Source: Anaerolineae bacterium
GTDB taxonomy: Bacteria; Chloroflexota; Anaerolineae; 4572-78; NAK82
Reading direction: 5' to 3'
Assembly: GCA_025062175.1 (NCBI GenBank)
Contig: JANXAX010000021.1
Span: 1-16,249 of the forward strand
DNA length: 16,249 nt
The first letter of the stretch is position 1; each line of letters starts with the position of its first letter. Shown here in pieces: positions 13,805-16,249 of this stretch. Position numbers and translations under genes: made by a program. The notes beneath the pieces were generated by a model. It ran no database searches, had not been told where the DNA came from, and saw nothing but the letters and a program-made list of their open reading frames with translations.

Positions 13805-16249
13805 GTGAGGCTGCGCCATCACTGGCCATTGGCCGTTATCCTGGGGATATTCCTGTGTCTGGCGACGACTTTCAGCGGCTTCTTGCCCCTCGGCGAGGCA
13901 GCTGACGAAACCGATCATTTCGCTCTAGTACGTTTCATCGCCGAGCATGGACGTCCTCCCCTTACCATTGCAGAACGGAATGCCATCGGTCCCAAGGGTG
14001 ACGCTTCGCCCGTCTATCACACCCTGGTAGCATGGCTCAGCCAGCACGTCGATCTCACCCCCCTGCCCGAATTGCCGGAAACACAGGCGAATCTCAAGCG
14101 CCTGATTCCCACCGATGGCTTCAAAGCCAACCGCGTCTTTCATACCGAGGATGAGCTTTTTCCTTGGCGCGGTGTGGTGCTGGCATGGCATCTTGCGCGC
14201 CTCGTTTCCGTGCCGTTGGGCGCTATCACGATCATCGCTGCTTATCTCACTGTCTTACACCTTGTCCCACAGCGGCGTGATCTTGCCGTCGCAACCGCTG
14301 CGTTCGTGGCTTTTCTGCCGCGTTTTATCATCAACAGTGCAGTAGTGAGTGATGATGCCCTGGTCGTGCCGCTGGTCGCGCTATCGATATATGGGATGGT
14401 GCGCATCGTGCGAGGCTTTCAAGAACGTCGCGCCTTCCTGCTGCTAGGCTTGTTAATGGGACTGGCCGCCATCACCAAGTACCACAGCTTGGTCTTGCTG
14501 CCCGAGGCAACCCTGCTATGTATCGTGCTCGCCTGGCGCACCGCAGCGCAATCTCCATCTCCACGTCAGGCGTGGTTAGCCTGGCTGCGTCGCTGGGCAT
14601 GGATGATAGTCGCTTTCACGCTGACAGCTGGCTGGTGGTTTGCCTTCTTGATCATCCGTTTCAATCAGGTGGCCGAGCTGGGTTGGGTGCGCGGTCTGAT
14701 CACACCCTTCGGCGACCCGGTGCTGACCACAGGATTGAGCCGTCTACTTGAGATGCCCATCAGCACAACGCCCAGCGGGACATTTGGCTGGGACGACTGG
14801 GCCGCGTTGCTCTTTCGTTCCTTCTGGCTCACCTATGGATGGTTGCACATTTTCGCACCGACTTGGGTTTACTGGGCACTCGGTGTATGGTGTCTGTTGG
14901 CCGCAGCCGGTTGGGGAGCATGGTTGATCGGTCGGACCACCGACAAGACCGGCCGCCGTGCTAAGTGGCTGCATCCCTCTGCATGGCGTTGGGACATCAT
15001 CATTTTGGCGTTGCATATTCTGATCTACCTGGGGATCGTAGTGCTGCGTCAGGCATCACGGCCGGCGCGTGAGACGGCCCAAGGGAGACACCTTTACCCT
15101 GCCCTGACCGCAATTGCTTTTTTCATCGCGTACGGATTGAGCGCCTTGCCGGGTGTTGTTCGCGGTCTAGTACGCTCGACGCGCCCGTGTCTCTCAGCAC
15201 GTGGTGAAACACAGAAGATAACAGATGAGAATCGTGTCCAGGTATGGAACACAGCATGGCTGTTCGCGTTGCCAGCCGCGCTGTTGGTGCTCAGCGTGGC
15301 CACGCTCCCGAGCATCATTCTGCCCAACTACCTGCCTTATTTGCCCATTCGCACGCTCAAACCGAAAGAAGTTCCCGTCGCGCACCGCCTCGACCTTTCC
15401 CTCGCACCTGGCCTGCGATTCTTGGGTTATGACATGCCTATGTCCTCGGATACAGAGCCACCTTCTTTTGAGGCAGGGACAGGCATCCCGATCACCTTGC
15501 ATTGGTATGCCAAAGCGCCTCAGACGCGCGATTATCTCGTGCGCCTCTGTCTGCAAAGTGCACGGGGAAATGAGACGTTTTGCCTGTATACTCATCCTCT
15601 GGACGGACGTTATCCCATACGCGCTTGGGAAGCCGGCTATTGGATACGCGATGAGGTGACCATTCCCACATCAGCTTGTCTGCCAGAAGGGAGCTATGCG
15701 CTGACGCTGGAGCTGCTCCCCTTGCAGATGGACTCAGCCGCTACACGCGTAGATCCAGGGTCATCGCGCCATGAACCGGTTGTCTTGGGCCTTGTCCGCC
15801 TGATGGCATCTTCTAGGCGCGAGACCGCGATGTTTCCGCATATAGAGGTGTGGACGGTCCGAGGACCGTTGTCTCAGGAAATACTTCACGTGTCGCAGCT
15901 GCGCCAAGGATTTATGATATTCCTACGACAGAGGACAAAAGCGCACACTGAAGGAGAAAACTCATGGGTATGGCTAACCGCCCGAGGTGATCCAGCCCAG
16001 AAGTGGTGGCCAGTAGCTTCACAAAGGGTCTGTGAATTCCCAGAAGGTGAGGAGATCACTGCTCACAGCTTCATCACAGATGCCTCAGTACGGCCGGGCG
16101 AATATGTGTTGCGGAAGCCAGAAGGAACGGCGACAAACGTGCGCGTACACGTCGTGACGCGCTGGCGCGACTTTGACGCTCCCGCTCGTCTGGTAGCGCA
16201 CCAGGAAACTGTCGTGTTCAGCTGTGATGAAGGTACGGCGGAGCCATGC
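13805..16249 (+). CDS. GT-C/DUF2142-like membrane glycosyltransferase, gene F, 3' end outside window
   Basis: The frame is open for 815 codons from the GTG at 13805 to the last base and has no stop, so the gene continues past the right edge. It starts 43 nt after the stop of gene E. Helix 1 spans about 8-29, followed by 'GEAADETDHFALVRFIAEHG' (D34, E35, H38). Later come 'FLPRFIINSAVVSDDALVV' (170-188, D183/D184), 'GLAAITKYHSLVLLPEA' (219-235) and 'AQGRHLYPALTAIAFF' (425-440). These features resemble GT-C proteins of the PMT_2/DUF2142 kind. The membrane part ends near 510. One beta-rich module ('ITLHWYAKAPQTRDYLV', 563-579; 'LPEGSYALTLEL') follows at about 529-665, and a second, divergent soluble region covers about 675-815. 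It is only distantly related to genes A to E in the membrane part. An acidic-loop catalytic role is by analogy with ArnT/PMT enzymes. Confidence 0.78.
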   Translation, partial: MRLRHHWPLAVILGIFLCLATTFSGFLPLGEAADETDHFALVRFIAEHGRPPLTIAERNAIGPKGDASPVYHTLVAWLSQHVDLTPLPELPETQANLKRLIPTDGFKANRVFHTEDELFPWRGVVLAWHLARLVSVPLGAITIIAAYLTVLHLVPQRRDLAVATAAFVAFLPRFIINSAVVSDDALVVPLVALSIYGMVRIVRGFQERRAFLLLGLLMGLAAITKYHSLVLLPEATLLCIVLAWRTAAQSPSPRQAWLAWLRRWAWMIVAFTLTAGWWFAFLIIRFNQVAELGWVRGLITPFGDPVLTTGLSRLLEMPISTTPSGTFGWDDWAALLFRSFWLTYGWLHIFAPTWVYWALGVWCLLAAAGWGAWLIGRTTDKTGRRAKWLHPSAWRWDIIILALHILIYLGIVVLRQASRPARETAQGRHLYPALTAIAFFIAYGLSALPGVVRGLVRSTRPCLSARGETQKITDENRVQVWNTAWLFALPAALLVLSVATLPSIILPNYLPYLPIRTLKPKEVPVAHRLDLSLAPGLRFLGYDMPMSSDTEPPSFEAGTGIPITLHWYAKAPQTRDYLVRLCLQSARGNETFCLYTHPLDGRYPIRAWEAGYWIRDEVTIPTSACLPEGSYALTLELLPLQMDSAATRVDPGSSRHEPVVLGLVRLMASSRRETAMFPHIEVWTVRGPLSQEILHVSQLRQGFMIFLRQRTKAHTEGENSWVWLTARGDPAQKWWPVASQRVCEFPEGEEITAHSFITDASVRPGEYVLRKPEGTATNVRVHVVTRWRDFDAPARLVAHQETVVFSCDEGTAEPC

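Noticed and set aside
1..16249. CRISPR arrays, tRNA or rRNA genes, insertion sequences and integrase attachment sites
   Set aside because: I saw no regularly spaced repeats, no cloverleaf or rRNA-like segments, no transposase-like protein and no terminal inverted repeats.

Overview
The window is about 16 kb of GC-rich bacterial DNA. It is dominated by a head-to-tail run of very large multi-spanning membrane proteins of the GT-C glycosyltransferase (ArnT/PMT-like, family 39/83) type. The combination of a YfhO-like protein, a coiled-coil conserved hypothetical, a nuclease-fold/Tudor-like hypothetical and serial GT-C proteins with long C-terminal beta-rich tails resembles what I know from Chloroflexota (Anaerolineae-like lineages). 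That assignment comes from family resemblance, not from a marker gene.

Layout. (1) 1-666 (+): the 3' part of a coiled-coil protein entering from the left edge. (2) 667-820: a short convergent gap with no feature I can support. (3) 821-1546 (-): a small soluble protein with a restriction-endonuclease-like N-terminus and an UvrD/PcrA-type Tudor-like C-terminus. (4) 1547-1673: a compact divergent promoter region with two good sigma70-type promoters back to back and an 8-bp direct repeat lying over both -35 boxes. (5) 1674-16249 (+): six tightly packed or overlapping genes (here A-F) that look like one operon. A is at 1674, B at 4019, C at 6817 or 6865, D at 9175, E at 11758 or 11797, and F at 13805. 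F has no stop codon and runs off the right edge.

Function. A, B, D, E and F are predicted GT-C type membrane glycosyltransferases. By family knowledge they would move sugars from polyprenyl-phosphate donors onto acceptors on the outer face of the membrane. C is a YfhO-like relative. No donor-making enzyme (GT2/Dpm1-like), flippase, polymerase or acceptor gene is in view, so the product, whether a glycolipid, cell-wall glycan or glycoprotein, cannot be named. A, B, D, E and F share a recurrent C-terminal beta-sandwich-like module, present in one to three copies per protein and recognisable by an FVxLLD core, PTxxW, a GE turn and PxGxYxxxxGxY.

Most notable points: gene D is broken inside its second C-terminal module by what looks like an exact 10-nt deletion, inferred from the fixed spacing in the other module copies. 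Gene A appears to be transcribed as a leaderless mRNA. The five GT-C proteins plus the YfhO-like protein form an unusually dense array sharing one appended module.
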